The translations under genes were made by a program, and so were the position numbers. Below the pieces are notes generated by a model. The model saw only the letters and a list, made by a program, of their open reading frames with translations. It did no database searches and was not told the origin of the DNA. Shown here piece after piece: positions 1 through 5,800 of a stretch of 6,543 nucleotides of DNA. Numbering within the stretch: position 1 is the stretch's first letter; each line of letters starts with the position of its first letter. This DNA comes from Rubrobacteraceae bacterium (GTDB lineage Bacteria; Actinomycetota; Rubrobacteria; Rubrobacterales; Rubrobacteraceae), in contig JACCSM010000555.1 of assembly GCA_013698525.1 (NCBI GenBank), forward strand, positions 1 through 6,543. Direction: 5' to 3'.

Positions 1-2441
1 CCCTTTCGACAACGATGTCCGGGACCTTCGAGGAGCTTTTTACCCGGGCCTACGGGTCGGCCGACCTCACCGTCACCGCGGCAGGTGGCAGCGGCGGGTT
101 CGACCAGAAGGCGGTCGAAGAGGTGCGTAGCTACGAGGGGGTTGAGTCGGCAGCGCCGCGCTATTCGCTCTCTTCGTCTCTCATCCTCGACAAAGTGCAG
201 AAAAATGGCCTGCCGGAGGTCAGGAGCATGCGTCTCTTCGGCGTCGAGCCGCAGTCTGCAAAGCTCGCGACAGGGTTCGATCTCACCGACGGACACTTCC
301 CGCGAAGCGGTAACGAGCTCACCCTCGACGGCGGGTCCGCCAAGAACGCGGGGCTCGGGATAGGCGACAGGGTCACGGTAGGTACGCCGAAAGGGCCGAA
401 GAAGCTGAAGCTCGTGGGGCTCCTGCGCATACCGGGTGGGTCTTTCGGCGGGCTCGCCTTCGGTATGGCGCCGTTGCCCTTCGCCCAGAACGCCTTCGAT
501 AAAGGGAGACAGATCTCCGGTATCGCCGTCGAGGCTGCGGAAGGCGTCTCGGTCTCGGACCTCAAAGAGAAGCTGGACAGAGAACTCGGAGAGGGTTTGC
601 AGGCCGAGCGGTCCGAGAAGCGCACCCAGGAGATCAGCGGCCAGCTCCAGGGGTTCAAGATCGCGCTGCTTTTCTTCGCGGGGACCTCGCTCTTCGTCGG
701 GGCCTTCCTCGTCTTCAACGCCCTCTCGATGACTATCCTGGAGCGGACGCGCGAGCTCGGGATGCTCCGGGCCCTCGGCTCGACGCGGGCGATGATCGCA
801 CGCTCCGTAATAGTGGAGGCGATGCTCCTCGGTGTGCTCGGCTCGCTCCTTGGTGTGCTCTTCGGGTACGGGATGGCCAGGGGGCTCGTCTACCTCTTCG
901 GCAGGGCTTTCCTGTTCGAGATCACATCCCTGGTCCTCTCTCCTTTCGCCCTCGTCTCAGCCATAGTCGTCGGCATAGCCGTGACGGTCGTCGCGGCCCT
1001 CTACCCGGCCATGAAGGCGGGGAGGGTGAGCCCAGTCGAAGCGATGCGCGCCAGGTCCACGGGTGATAGTGGGCAGTCGCGCGGCGTCTCGCTCCTGGCG
1101 CCGGCCTTCGGGCTCGTGCTCGCCGGCGCCGGGGTGCCCTGGATCTACTACCTCGCCAGGAACCTCTCGGCCAACCTCGGGGGCCTCATCTACGCCTCGG
1201 GGATCGCGGCGATCATCGCGGCCTTCCTTGGCATCTCCCTGGTGATCCCCGTCCTCGTCAGGCCGCTAGCGGCGCTGTTCTCGCCCGTGCTGAGGCTCCT
1301 TTTCGGGGTCGAGGGGAGGATGGCTGCGGCGAACGCGACGCGCAACAGGGGAAGGACGGCGCTCACAGCCTCGGCCCTCATGGTCGGCATCTCGCTCGTC
1401 GTGGCGTTCTCGGCCCTCGGCGGGAGCCTCCTTGGTTCGATCCGGGACTACCTCGACGGCTCCCTCGGCAGTGACTACGTAGTGCAGCCAACGCAGCAGA
1501 ACTCGGACGACGGCTTCTCCGCGACGTTGCCAGGAAAGATCGGTCGCGTACATGGTGTAGAGAAGACGACAAGCATCGTCTCGACCTTCCGCCAGGACGG
1601 AGAGAAGGTGGACGCCGTATTCGGGGTGGACCAGAACTATCCGGAAATCTTCCGCGTAGATTACGCCGCCGGAGGACCGGGGGCCTTCTCCAAACTGAAG
1701 AATGGCGACGCTGTCATTGGTAAGCAGCTCGCCAAGGATCGCGAGCTCGGCGTGGGATCCAGGATAGAGATCCCCGGTCCGAAGGGAAGGAAGAAGTATC
1801 GGGTCGAAGGTATCCTCAAGAACGACATCGTAGGCGGCGGGATGGGCATCTACCTCTCGCAGGAGATCCTCGCCAGCGACTTCAACGAGACCCAGAGCGA
1901 ATTCCTCGCCATAAAGGCCAGGCCGGGCTCCGACCGAGAAGCCCTGGCGCGCAGGATCGATGATGTTCTCGAGGACTACCCGCAGTTCACGCTCTACTCC
2001 AACGCCGAGTGGAAGGCGCAGATAGAGAGCGACTTCAACCGCCAGTACGTCTTCTTCTACGCCATTATGGGCGTCTCCGTCGCCGTCTCCGCCTTCGGGG
2101 TCGTCAACACACTCTCCATGAGCGTCTTCGAGCGGACCCGTGAGATCGGAATACTCAGGGCCGTCGGGACGACGCGGCTCCAGATAGGCCGCCTCATCAT
2201 AGACGAGGGGATCGTCATAAGCCTGATCGGCTGCCTCATCGGCGTCGCGCTCGGATCGCTGCTCGGCTACCTCTTCGTCCAGGGCTCGGGCGCAGGAGGC
2301 TTCGAGATCGACTTCTACTACCCGAAGCTACCAGCCCTCGCCGCACTGCTTTCGGGTCTCTTCATAGGTATCTTCGCAGGCCTCCTCCCTGCACGCTCCG
2401 CCGCCCGCAAGGGCATCGTCGAGGCCGTCCAGTACGAGTAG
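1..2441 (+). CDS. ABC transporter permease, MacB/FtsX type (5' partial)
   Basis: Permease subunit of an ABC exporter, or of a mechanotransmission system, of the FtsX/MacB superfamily; the substrate cannot be told. Residue numbers count from the ATG at 15. Residues 1-210 form an extracytoplasmic MacB-like domain. Membrane segments lie near 215-236, 265-290, 308-332, 360-380, 390-415, 449-470, 680-702, 732-755 and 773-792, with a second extracytoplasmic domain at about 480-675. The FtsX signature occurs twice, as ERTRELGMLRALGSTR (243-258) and ERTREIGILRAVGTTR (706-721), showing the internally duplicated layout usual for permeases of about 850 residues. The ATG at 15 is probably not the start: the frame is open upstream (LSTT before it) and the expected first membrane helix is missing, so the gene begins before the window. 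The partner ATPase is not in view and may lie upstream. The family call is firm; the function is not. Confidence 0.93.
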   Translation, partial: LSTTMSGTFEELFTRAYGSADLTVTAAGGSGGFDQKAVEEVRSYEGVESAAPRYSLSSSLILDKVQKNGLPEVRSMRLFGVEPQSAKLATGFDLTDGHFPRSGNELTLDGGSAKNAGLGIGDRVTVGTPKGPKKLKLVGLLRIPGGSFGGLAFGMAPLPFAQNAFDKGRQISGIAVEAAEGVSVSDLKEKLDRELGEGLQAERSEKRTQEISGQLQGFKIALLFFAGTSLFVGAFLVFNALSMTILERTRELGMLRALGSTRAMIARSVIVEAMLLGVLGSLLGVLFGYGMARGLVYLFGRAFLFEITSLVLSPFALVSAIVVGIAVTVVAALYPAMKAGRVSPVEAMRARSTGDSGQSRGVSLLAPAFGLVLAGAGVPWIYYLARNLSANLGGLIYASGIAAIIAAFLGISLVIPVLVRPLAALFSPVLRLLFGVEGRMAAANATRNRGRTALTASALMVGISLVVAFSALGGSLLGSIRDYLDGSLGSDYVVQPTQQNSDDGFSATLPGKIGRVHGVEKTTSIVSTFRQDGEKVDAVFGVDQNYPEIFRVDYAAGGPGAFSKLKNGDAVIGKQLAKDRELGVGSRIEIPGPKGRKKYRVEGILKNDIVGGGMGIYLSQEILASDFNETQSEFLAIKARPGSDREALARRIDDVLEDYPQFTLYSNAEWKAQIESDFNRQYVFFYAIMGVSVAVSAFGVVNTLSMSVFERTREIGILRAVGTTRLQIGRLIIDEGIVISLIGCLIGVALGSLLGYLFVQGSGAGGFEIDFYYPKLPALAALLSGLFIGIFAGLLPARSAARKGIVEAVQYE

Positions 2442-2510
2442 GGAACCGGCCGACTCTGCGCCCGAGCAGATGGAGTGGAGTTCCGCATCGCCGCAACGAG
2501 TGTCAAGGTC

Positions 2511-2516
2511 TAGAAT
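2511..2516 (+). promoter_or_regulatory. candidate -10 element for the 2558 gene
   Basis: TAGAAT matches the TATAAT consensus at five of six positions and sits in an otherwise GC-rich gap. Transcription would begin near 2523, giving a leader of about 35 nt to the ATG at 2558. No good -35 hexamer lies 16-18 bp upstream (TCGCCG at 2488-2493), so this is a weak call resting on the -10 alone. Confidence 0.3.
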
Positions 2517-2541
2517 GGATCGGTCGTAGCTACCGGGCATC

Positions 2542-2550
2542 GGGGAAAGG
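2542..2550 (+). promoter_or_regulatory. ribosome binding site for the 2558 gene
   Basis: GGGGAAAGG lies 7 nt before the ATG at 2558. It supports that ATG over the overlapping out-of-frame TTG at 2551, which opens a longer but unconvincing reading frame. This is the only clear Shine-Dalgarno site for the membrane-protein ORF and the hydrolase together. Confidence 0.6.
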
Positions 2551-2557
2551 TTGGTCG

Positions 2558-3037
2558 ATGGGCGAAAGGCGGCGGGAGAAGAGCAACCTGGACGACAGCG
2601 CTGTTCTGGAGTCTATAACTTCACAGTGGTGGTCTTTCTCGTCCTTCATCCCACTGCTTACGGGTGCGCTCTGGCTGTGGCTGGCGGCGCGTGGCGGCCT
2701 GCCCGCGGTCTTGCTCGGGGCGGGGCCGGGAGCCTTGCTGTTGAGTACTGGCCTCTCCGGTCTCCTGTGGGCCGTCGAATCCAGGACGTTCCAGTACATG
2801 GCGCTCGCCTCCGCCCTAGGGATGGTCCTGTCTTTGCCCGCGATCCTGCTCATGGGACCCGTGGCCGCGTTCGTACTCGCGGTGGGTTCCGCGGCGAGCT
2901 TTCTCGCGACGGGCTATCTGGCCCTGGGGCAGCATCGCTGCCCTTCCAGCGTCCCCGCGCCCGATACGGGTCTACGCCTCGCCGTGAGGGCCGCGGTGAA
3001 CGAACTGATGTTGTGCGGCCTCATCCTCACGAGCTGA
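2558..3037 (+). CDS. small membrane protein, four TM segments, possibly the N-terminal part of the downstream hydrolase
   Basis: I do not recognise a family for this 159-residue protein. A charged N-terminus (MGERRREKSN) is followed by four hydrophobic segments near residues 26-44, 47-71, 79-98 and 101-123. A soluble tail with a predicted amphipathic helix (LRLAVRAAVNELMLCGLIL) follows. The ATG has a good ribosome binding site. The TGA at 3035-3037 is followed, in the same frame, by only CCC GTC GCG before the GTG assigned to the hydrolase. The tail ends in mid-helix style rather than like a natural C-terminus. It may be a separate membrane protein translated together with the hydrolase, or the membrane-anchoring N-terminal part of one larger protein split by a nonsense mutation, a sequencing error or a read-through stop. 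That it is coding is likely; whether it stands alone is open. Confidence 0.7.
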   Translation: MGERRREKSNLDDSAVLESITSQWWSFSSFIPLLTGALWLWLAARGGLPAVLLGAGPGALLLSTGLSGLLWAVESRTFQYMALASALGMVLSLPAILLMGPVAAFVLAVGSAASFLATGYLALGQHRCPSSVPAPDTGLRLAVRAAVNELMLCGLILTS

Positions 3038-3046
3038 CCCGTCGCG

Positions 3047-4051
3047 GTGGGTACGATCGCCGCCCGTGTCCAGCGCGAGGCTACAGAGGCATATTCCCTC
3101 TTCGATGAGAAGGGCTGGTTCGCCGATCCCGCCACCTATCATAGGGACCCGCCGCCGCTGGAGGACCCCGACATCGAAACCATTGAACACAAGGGGAGGA
3201 AGATCGAATGCCTGACCTTCGATAGCCTCTACGAACCGCACGAGAACGAGCCGGGGCGGGAGCGCTGGCTCTCGTACAAACGCAACCCCACCGCTCGCGC
3301 CTGGATCCTGCGCCACCAGGACGAGGAGCGGCCGTGGCTGATCTGCGTCCACGGTATAAGGATGGGCACCCTGAACAAGAGTATGATGCGCTTTCAGCCA
3401 GAGTACCTGCACGAGGAGCTCGGGCTGAACCTGATCATGCCCGTTCTCCCCATGCACGGCCCGCGCGATACCGGCGGCCTTATCAGCGGAGAACGGACGC
3501 TCTCCGGCGACGTGATGGACACGCTGCACACCGGCGCGCAGGCTATGTGGGACTTCAGGCGGCTCGTCTCGTGGCTTCGCGAGAGCGAAGGCGCGCCTGC
3601 CATAGGGGCGCTGGGACATTCTCTTGGCGGCTACGCCGTCTCACTCCTCGCCTCGCTGGAAGAAGATCTCGACTGCGTCGTAGCAGGCAACCCGGCCGTC
3701 GACCCCTCGCACCTGTTCTGGGCCAACGCCCCCGCCGTCGCGACCCACTCTCTGAGTGCGGAGGGCATCCGCGAGGAGACCTTCAAAGCACTGCTGCGTC
3801 CCGTCTCTCCGCTCGCGCTCGAGCCCGTTGTCCCACACGAGCGCAGGGGCATCTTCGCCGGCGTCGTCGACCGTGTAGTGCCGCCCGTCCAGGCCCACTG
3901 CCTCTGGCGCCACTGGGACGAGCCGCGCATCGGCTGGTACCAGGGAGCCCACCAGCGCTTTATACGCGCCCCCGAAGGCCGTAAGATCCTCGAAGAGACC
4001 CTCCGCGCCGCGGGCATGATTCGGAACGGCGAGGCATCTTCTCAGGGGTAG
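3047..4051 (+). CDS. alpha/beta hydrolase family protein
   Basis: Serine hydrolase with an alpha/beta fold, 334 residues if it starts at the GTG at 3047. The strand and oxyanion motif WLICVHG lies at 97-103. The nucleophile elbow GHSLGG at 190-195 has Ser192 as the likely nucleophile, Asp275 in GVVDRVVPP is the likely acid and His302 in GAHQRF the likely base, so the triad is complete and correctly ordered. An N-terminal region of about 90 residues precedes the fold and includes EKGWFADPATYHRDPPPL, which looks like a conserved family segment. The esterase, lipase or amidase substrate cannot be told. The start is uncertain: no Shine-Dalgarno sequence precedes the GTG, there is no in-frame ATG before about residue 106, and the frame continues upstream through a single TGA into the membrane-protein ORF. 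The 3' end overlaps the convergent acyltransferase gene by 10 bp. Confidence 0.88.
   Translation: MGTIAARVQREATEAYSLFDEKGWFADPATYHRDPPPLEDPDIETIEHKGRKIECLTFDSLYEPHENEPGRERWLSYKRNPTARAWILRHQDEERPWLICVHGIRMGTLNKSMMRFQPEYLHEELGLNLIMPVLPMHGPRDTGGLISGERTLSGDVMDTLHTGAQAMWDFRRLVSWLRESEGAPAIGALGHSLGGYAVSLLASLEEDLDCVVAGNPAVDPSHLFWANAPAVATHSLSAEGIREETFKALLRPVSPLALEPVVPHERRGIFAGVVDRVVPPVQAHCLWRHWDEPRIGWYQGAHQRFIRAPEGRKILEETLRAAGMIRNGEASSQG
4042..4051. other. convergent 3' overlap of hydrolase and acyltransferase genes
   Basis: The hydrolase stop (TAG, 4049-4051, plus) and the acyltransferase stop (TGA, the complement of 4042-4044, minus) overlap tail to tail. There is no room between them for a terminator. 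Each transcript must therefore end inside the opposing gene, making some antisense overlap likely. Confidence 0.9.
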
Positions 4052-5403
4052 GAAGAGTTCGCGTAGTAGCCAAGAATCGTTTCGGCGCCCGGGGCGGGCC
4101 TGTATCCGCCGCGCTGGGCCACAACAAGTTGCCGCATCACGAGTGTCCGTAGAGCGGCCTCGTAGTCGAGTGGTGCTTCCTTTTGCGCGAAACTTCGCGC
4201 CTGTGGGATCAACCTATTTTCCGGTAGGATGTTCTCTGGAGCTTCGATCAGGGCTCTTGCGACGAGCGGGACGGCAGCAGGTGGGATCGAGTCGTTTATG
4301 GTCCGCATGAGTAGCCTGGCCAGGACCTTGACCTCTTCGATACGGGCTTCGCGCTCCAGCTCTCGAAACACGACCCCACGCGACGCCGCGTACTCGCGCG
4401 CCGAGACGGGAGCCCCGAAGCCCACGGCGGCGGTGCCGAGACGGAAGCTGCCGCCGCGCCGCGCCAGCAGGAGATTTCTGAGCATCGAGCCGGCCGCGGA
4501 GGCGAAGAGTCCTCCGCGGTCCCGGATTCCTGCCTCGGGACCGCCTGGTTGCAGGAGGCTGTGGTCTTCGAGCACCCAATCGTAGTTGACGCCGACGGGA
4601 ACGAAGAGGATGTCGCACACGTCGGGGTCGAAATGCCTGAGCATGTAGTCGAGCAGCCCCACCTTCGGCTCGAGCGGCTTCCCATCACGGCTCAGTCCGC
4701 CCTCGGGGAAGAAGACCTGAGTAAGGCCGCCCTCGACGGCCATCTGGACAAAGCGCTCGAGCACCCGCCGGTAGAGGTCGTCCCCCGAACCACGCCGCAC
4801 GAAGAACGCGCCCATGCCACCGATCAGCCTTCCCAGGGGCCAGACGTGCGCCCACTCCCCCGCCGCGTAGCTGAGGGCGGTACGATGCCCCATCAGGTGG
4901 GCCAGTAGTACATAGTCGATGTTGCTCCTGTGGTTCATCACGAAGACAACGCTCGCGTCTTCGAGGGCGTTCTCGTCCAGGACAGCGAGACCTCTCTGTG
5001 AGCCGACTCTGACGTCGTAGAGAGACCTGGAGATCCAAGAAGCCAGAGGGATGCCGACCTTAAAATAGAGGAAGGCGTTGAACGAAGGTACGATCTCACG
5101 GCCGTAACGCTCGACCCTGGCCATCGCGAACGCCATCGAGATATCGTTCTCGCGGGCGTAGACCTCGGCGGCCTCGAGAAGCTCGGGGTCGTGGGTAAGG
5201 CGGTGGATCAAAGCTCCCCGCCGGGTCAGCTTGAACGTCGGTAGCTCGATGCCCCTGCGCCCAACCTCCTCGACGACCCTATCGGCCCTCTGCCTCAAGA
5301 ACCATCGGACGGCGGGCACGAGCCTTCCGGCAACCAAGATTGCGCCGAACAGGAACACGACAAGGGCCAACCAGCCTCGTCGTCCGCCTTCTTCGCCCGC
5401 CAT
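4042..5403 (-). CDS. PlsB-like glycerol-3-phosphate / glycerolipid acyltransferase
   Basis: Membrane-associated acyltransferase of the PlsB/LPLAT superfamily, expected to acylate glycerol-3-phosphate or a related lipid precursor. From the ATG at 5403 (453 residues), a membrane helix lies at about 11-26. The catalytic H(x4)D motif is NHRSNID (157-163, with His158 and Asp163). Further motifs are FFVRR (200-204), FFPEGGLSRDGKPLEPK (231-247) and VPVGVNYD (268-275). The EGG rather than EGT form, and a later INDSIPPAAVPLVARAL segment, favour the PlsB/DHAPAT branch over PlsC. It is much shorter than E. coli PlsB (about 800 residues). An ATG 16 codons upstream, at 5451, is also in frame, but the 5403 start has GGGGAG at good spacing and the 5451 one has none. 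The protein stops just after GYYANSS, where relatives as I recall them continue. The acyl acceptor is inferred. Confidence 0.87.
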   Translation of the reverse strand: MAGEEGGRRGWLALVVFLFGAILVAGRLVPAVRWFLRQRADRVVEEVGRRGIELPTFKLTRRGALIHRLTHDPELLEAAEVYARENDISMAFAMARVERYGREIVPSFNAFLYFKVGIPLASWISRSLYDVRVGSQRGLAVLDENALEDASVVFVMNHRSNIDYVLLAHLMGHRTALSYAAGEWAHVWPLGRLIGGMGAFFVRRGSGDDLYRRVLERFVQMAVEGGLTQVFFPEGGLSRDGKPLEPKVGLLDYMLRHFDPDVCDILFVPVGVNYDWVLEDHSLLQPGGPEAGIRDRGGLFASAAGSMLRNLLLARRGGSFRLGTAAVGFGAPVSAREYAASRGVVFRELEREARIEEVKVLARLLMRTINDSIPPAAVPLVARALIEAPENILPENRLIPQARSFAQKEAPLDYEAALRTLVMRQLVVAQRGGYRPAPGAETILGYYANSSYP

Positions 5404-5407
5404 TACG

Positions 5408-5415
5408 CTCTCCCC
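5408..5415 (-). promoter_or_regulatory. ribosome binding site deciding the acyltransferase start
   Basis: Read on the minus strand this is GGGGAGAG. Its GGAG core lies 6 nt before the ATG at 5403, which is good Shine-Dalgarno spacing. The alternative upstream ATG at 5451 is preceded by GCCTGCGACGG, without a comparable site. This is the main reason for preferring the shorter protein. Confidence 0.65.
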
Positions 5416-5463
5416 ATCGACCCTGATCCCAGAAACTTGTATCCACGCCATCCGTCGCAGGCA

Positions 5464-5469
5464 AATATA
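5464..5469 (-). promoter_or_regulatory. candidate -10 element for the acyltransferase gene
   Basis: On the minus strand the hexamer is TATATT, inside the AT-rich island GTTATATTTGC in a GC-rich setting. Transcription would start near 5457, leaving a leader of about 53 nt to the ATG at 5403 but only about 5 nt to the ATG at 5451. That fits the shorter gene model. The -35 region (near TTTCGC) is poor, so the call is tentative. Confidence 0.35.
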
Positions 5470-5572
5470 ACGGCGGCTCCCACCACGCGAAAGCCCTCGA
5501 CTGATACCGAGTCCGGGTGAAGGCCATCTGCACGACGAAACACGCCACCTCGCACCGTCCTCCGCGGCTGCC

Positions 5573-5598
5573 TAGATTCCCGCTTTCGCGGGAATGAC
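5573..5598. repeat. interspersed palindrome of ATTCCC-N8-GGGAAT type
   Basis: ATTCCCGC (5576-5583) pairs perfectly with GCGGGAAT (5588-5595) around the loop TTTC. It is flanked by CTAG on the left and GACG on the right. Read on the minus strand it is the familiar GTCATTCCCGCGAAAGCGGGAAT core found as many copies in various bacterial genomes, and it has the same arms and spacing as the neisserial dRS3 repeat. It is the source of the spurious peptides SRESGNL and VIPAKAGI in the minus-strand frames. Only one copy is in this window, so its multicopy nature here is inferred from recognition, not seen. It sits between divergent genes, so it is not an end-of-gene terminator for either. Confidence 0.75.
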
Positions 5599-5659
5599 GT
5601 ATGGGCGGGCCACCGTGCGCTTGTAGCCCGAACGCGCTCCCGTAAGAAAGCACCTGGTA

Positions 5660-5672
5660 TGAAATGCTGACA
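5660..5672 (+). repeat. 13-bp direct repeat, copy 1
   Basis: TGAAATGCTGACA occurs here and again, identically, at 5700-5712, 40 bp downstream measured start to start. The two copies flank a GC-rich hairpin. Both lie upstream of the candidate desaturase promoter, about 100 bp from its -10. They could be binding sites for a regulator or the ends of a small repeated element. Confidence 0.7.
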
Positions 5673-5673
5673 A

Positions 5674-5695
5674 GCGAGGGCCGCAGGCCCGACGC
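5674..5695. repeat. GC hairpin between the direct repeats
   Basis: GGGCC (5678-5682) pairs with GGCCC (5686-5690) around GCA. The stem can extend past a small internal bulge by GCG (5674-5676) with CGC (5693-5695). It lies centrally between the two TGAAATGCTGACA copies, and no T-run follows, so a rho-independent terminator is unlikely. Confidence 0.55.
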
Positions 5696-5699
5696 GTGC

Positions 5700-5712
5700 T
5701 GAAATGCTGACA
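5700..5712 (+). repeat. 13-bp direct repeat, copy 2
   Basis: This second identical copy of TGAAATGCTGACA is followed at once by TGCTG, so ATGCTG and ACATGCTG partly repeat again. It is about 57 bp upstream of the candidate desaturase -10, a position suitable for an activator or operator site. No known regulator is recognised. Confidence 0.7.
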
Positions 5713-5768
5713 TGCTGTGTAAGCTTCTTTACCCGGACGAGCGGTGAACGCTGTTAGCATCTGCGACG

Positions 5769-5774
5769 TATACT
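5769..5774 (+). promoter_or_regulatory. candidate -10 element for the phytoene desaturase gene
   Basis: TATACT matches the TATAAT consensus at five of six positions. Transcription would start near 5781, leaving about 20 nt of leader before the GTG at 5801 and excluding the upstream in-frame GTG at 5744. The -35 region is weak: the nearest resemblance is GTGAAC at 5744-5749 with a 19-bp spacer. A poor -35 would fit a regulator-dependent promoter, but that is inference. Confidence 0.45.
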
Positions 5775-5793
5775 CCAGGCAGGCTTTCGGAAA

Positions 5794-5800
5794 AAGGAAG
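5794..5800 (+). promoter_or_regulatory. ribosome binding site for the phytoene desaturase gene (tight spacing)
   Basis: AAGGAAG directly abuts the GTG at 5801, so the AAGGA core is only 2 nt from the start codon, closer than usual. No better site precedes the alternative GTG codons at 5744 or 5843. The site supports 5801 as the start, although its spacing may mean modest translation. Confidence 0.45.

Larger units (their letters stand above)
2442..2557. other. intergenic gap between permease and membrane-protein ORF
   Basis: The gap of 116 bp has no convincing terminator. A 5-bp stem, TCTGC (2455-2459) with GCAGA (2466-2470) and a 6-nt loop, follows the permease stop, but no T-run follows it. 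The gap holds a -10-like hexamer and a ribosome binding site for the next gene, listed separately. The next gene could be read from its own promoter, by read-through from the permease, or both. Confidence 0.5.
5404..5800. other. divergent intergenic region between acyltransferase and phytoene desaturase genes
   Basis: The stretch of about 397 bp lies between two divergent genes. I see no convincing coding sequence: minus-strand open frames across it contain the peptide remains of the palindrome (SRESGNL, VIPAKAGI) and no domain. It holds a candidate promoter and ribosome binding site at each end, one perfect interspersed palindrome (5573-5598), and a 13-bp direct repeat around a GC hairpin (5660-5712). 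No tRNA or other known RNA is recognisable. About 5496-5570 shows nothing I can name. Confidence 0.7.

Noticed and set aside
2455..2470. TCTGC/GCAGA hairpin after the permease stop as a terminator
   Set aside because: The stem is only 5 bp and is followed by a purine-rich stretch instead of a T-run.
3035..3037. TGA as a selenocysteine codon joining the membrane ORF and the hydrolase
   Set aside because: The position is a linker far from any catalytic residue, and I see no convincing bacterial SECIS-like hairpin directly after it. A nonsense change, an error or simple read-through is more likely.
2551..3108. Plus-strand open frame of 185 codons overlapping the membrane-protein ORF
   Set aside because: It starts at a TTG overlapping the ribosome-binding region and its translation is arginine- and glycine-rich without domains. 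It is a shadow frame of high-GC DNA.
2972..3619. Minus-strand open frame of 215 codons opposite the hydrolase gene
   Set aside because: It lies fully opposite a gene with a complete catalytic triad and shows no recognisable domain, so it is an antisense shadow.
5573..5598. Palindrome as a rho-independent terminator
   Set aside because: It lies between divergent gene starts, downstream of neither gene, and no T-run follows on either strand.
5660..5712. Possible minimal CRISPR array
   Set aside because: There are only two 13-bp repeats with one 27-bp interval that itself forms a hairpin, and no cas genes. This does not fit a CRISPR array.
5279..5713. Minus-strand frame of 144 codons across the intergenic region
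   Set aside because: It contains the SRESGNL peptide generated by the palindromic repeat, overlaps the acyltransferase N-terminus out of frame, and has no domain.
5719..5732. GTAA-N6-TTAC inverted repeat as an operator
   Set aside because: The 4-bp arms are too short and would occur by chance. No regulator match is recognised.
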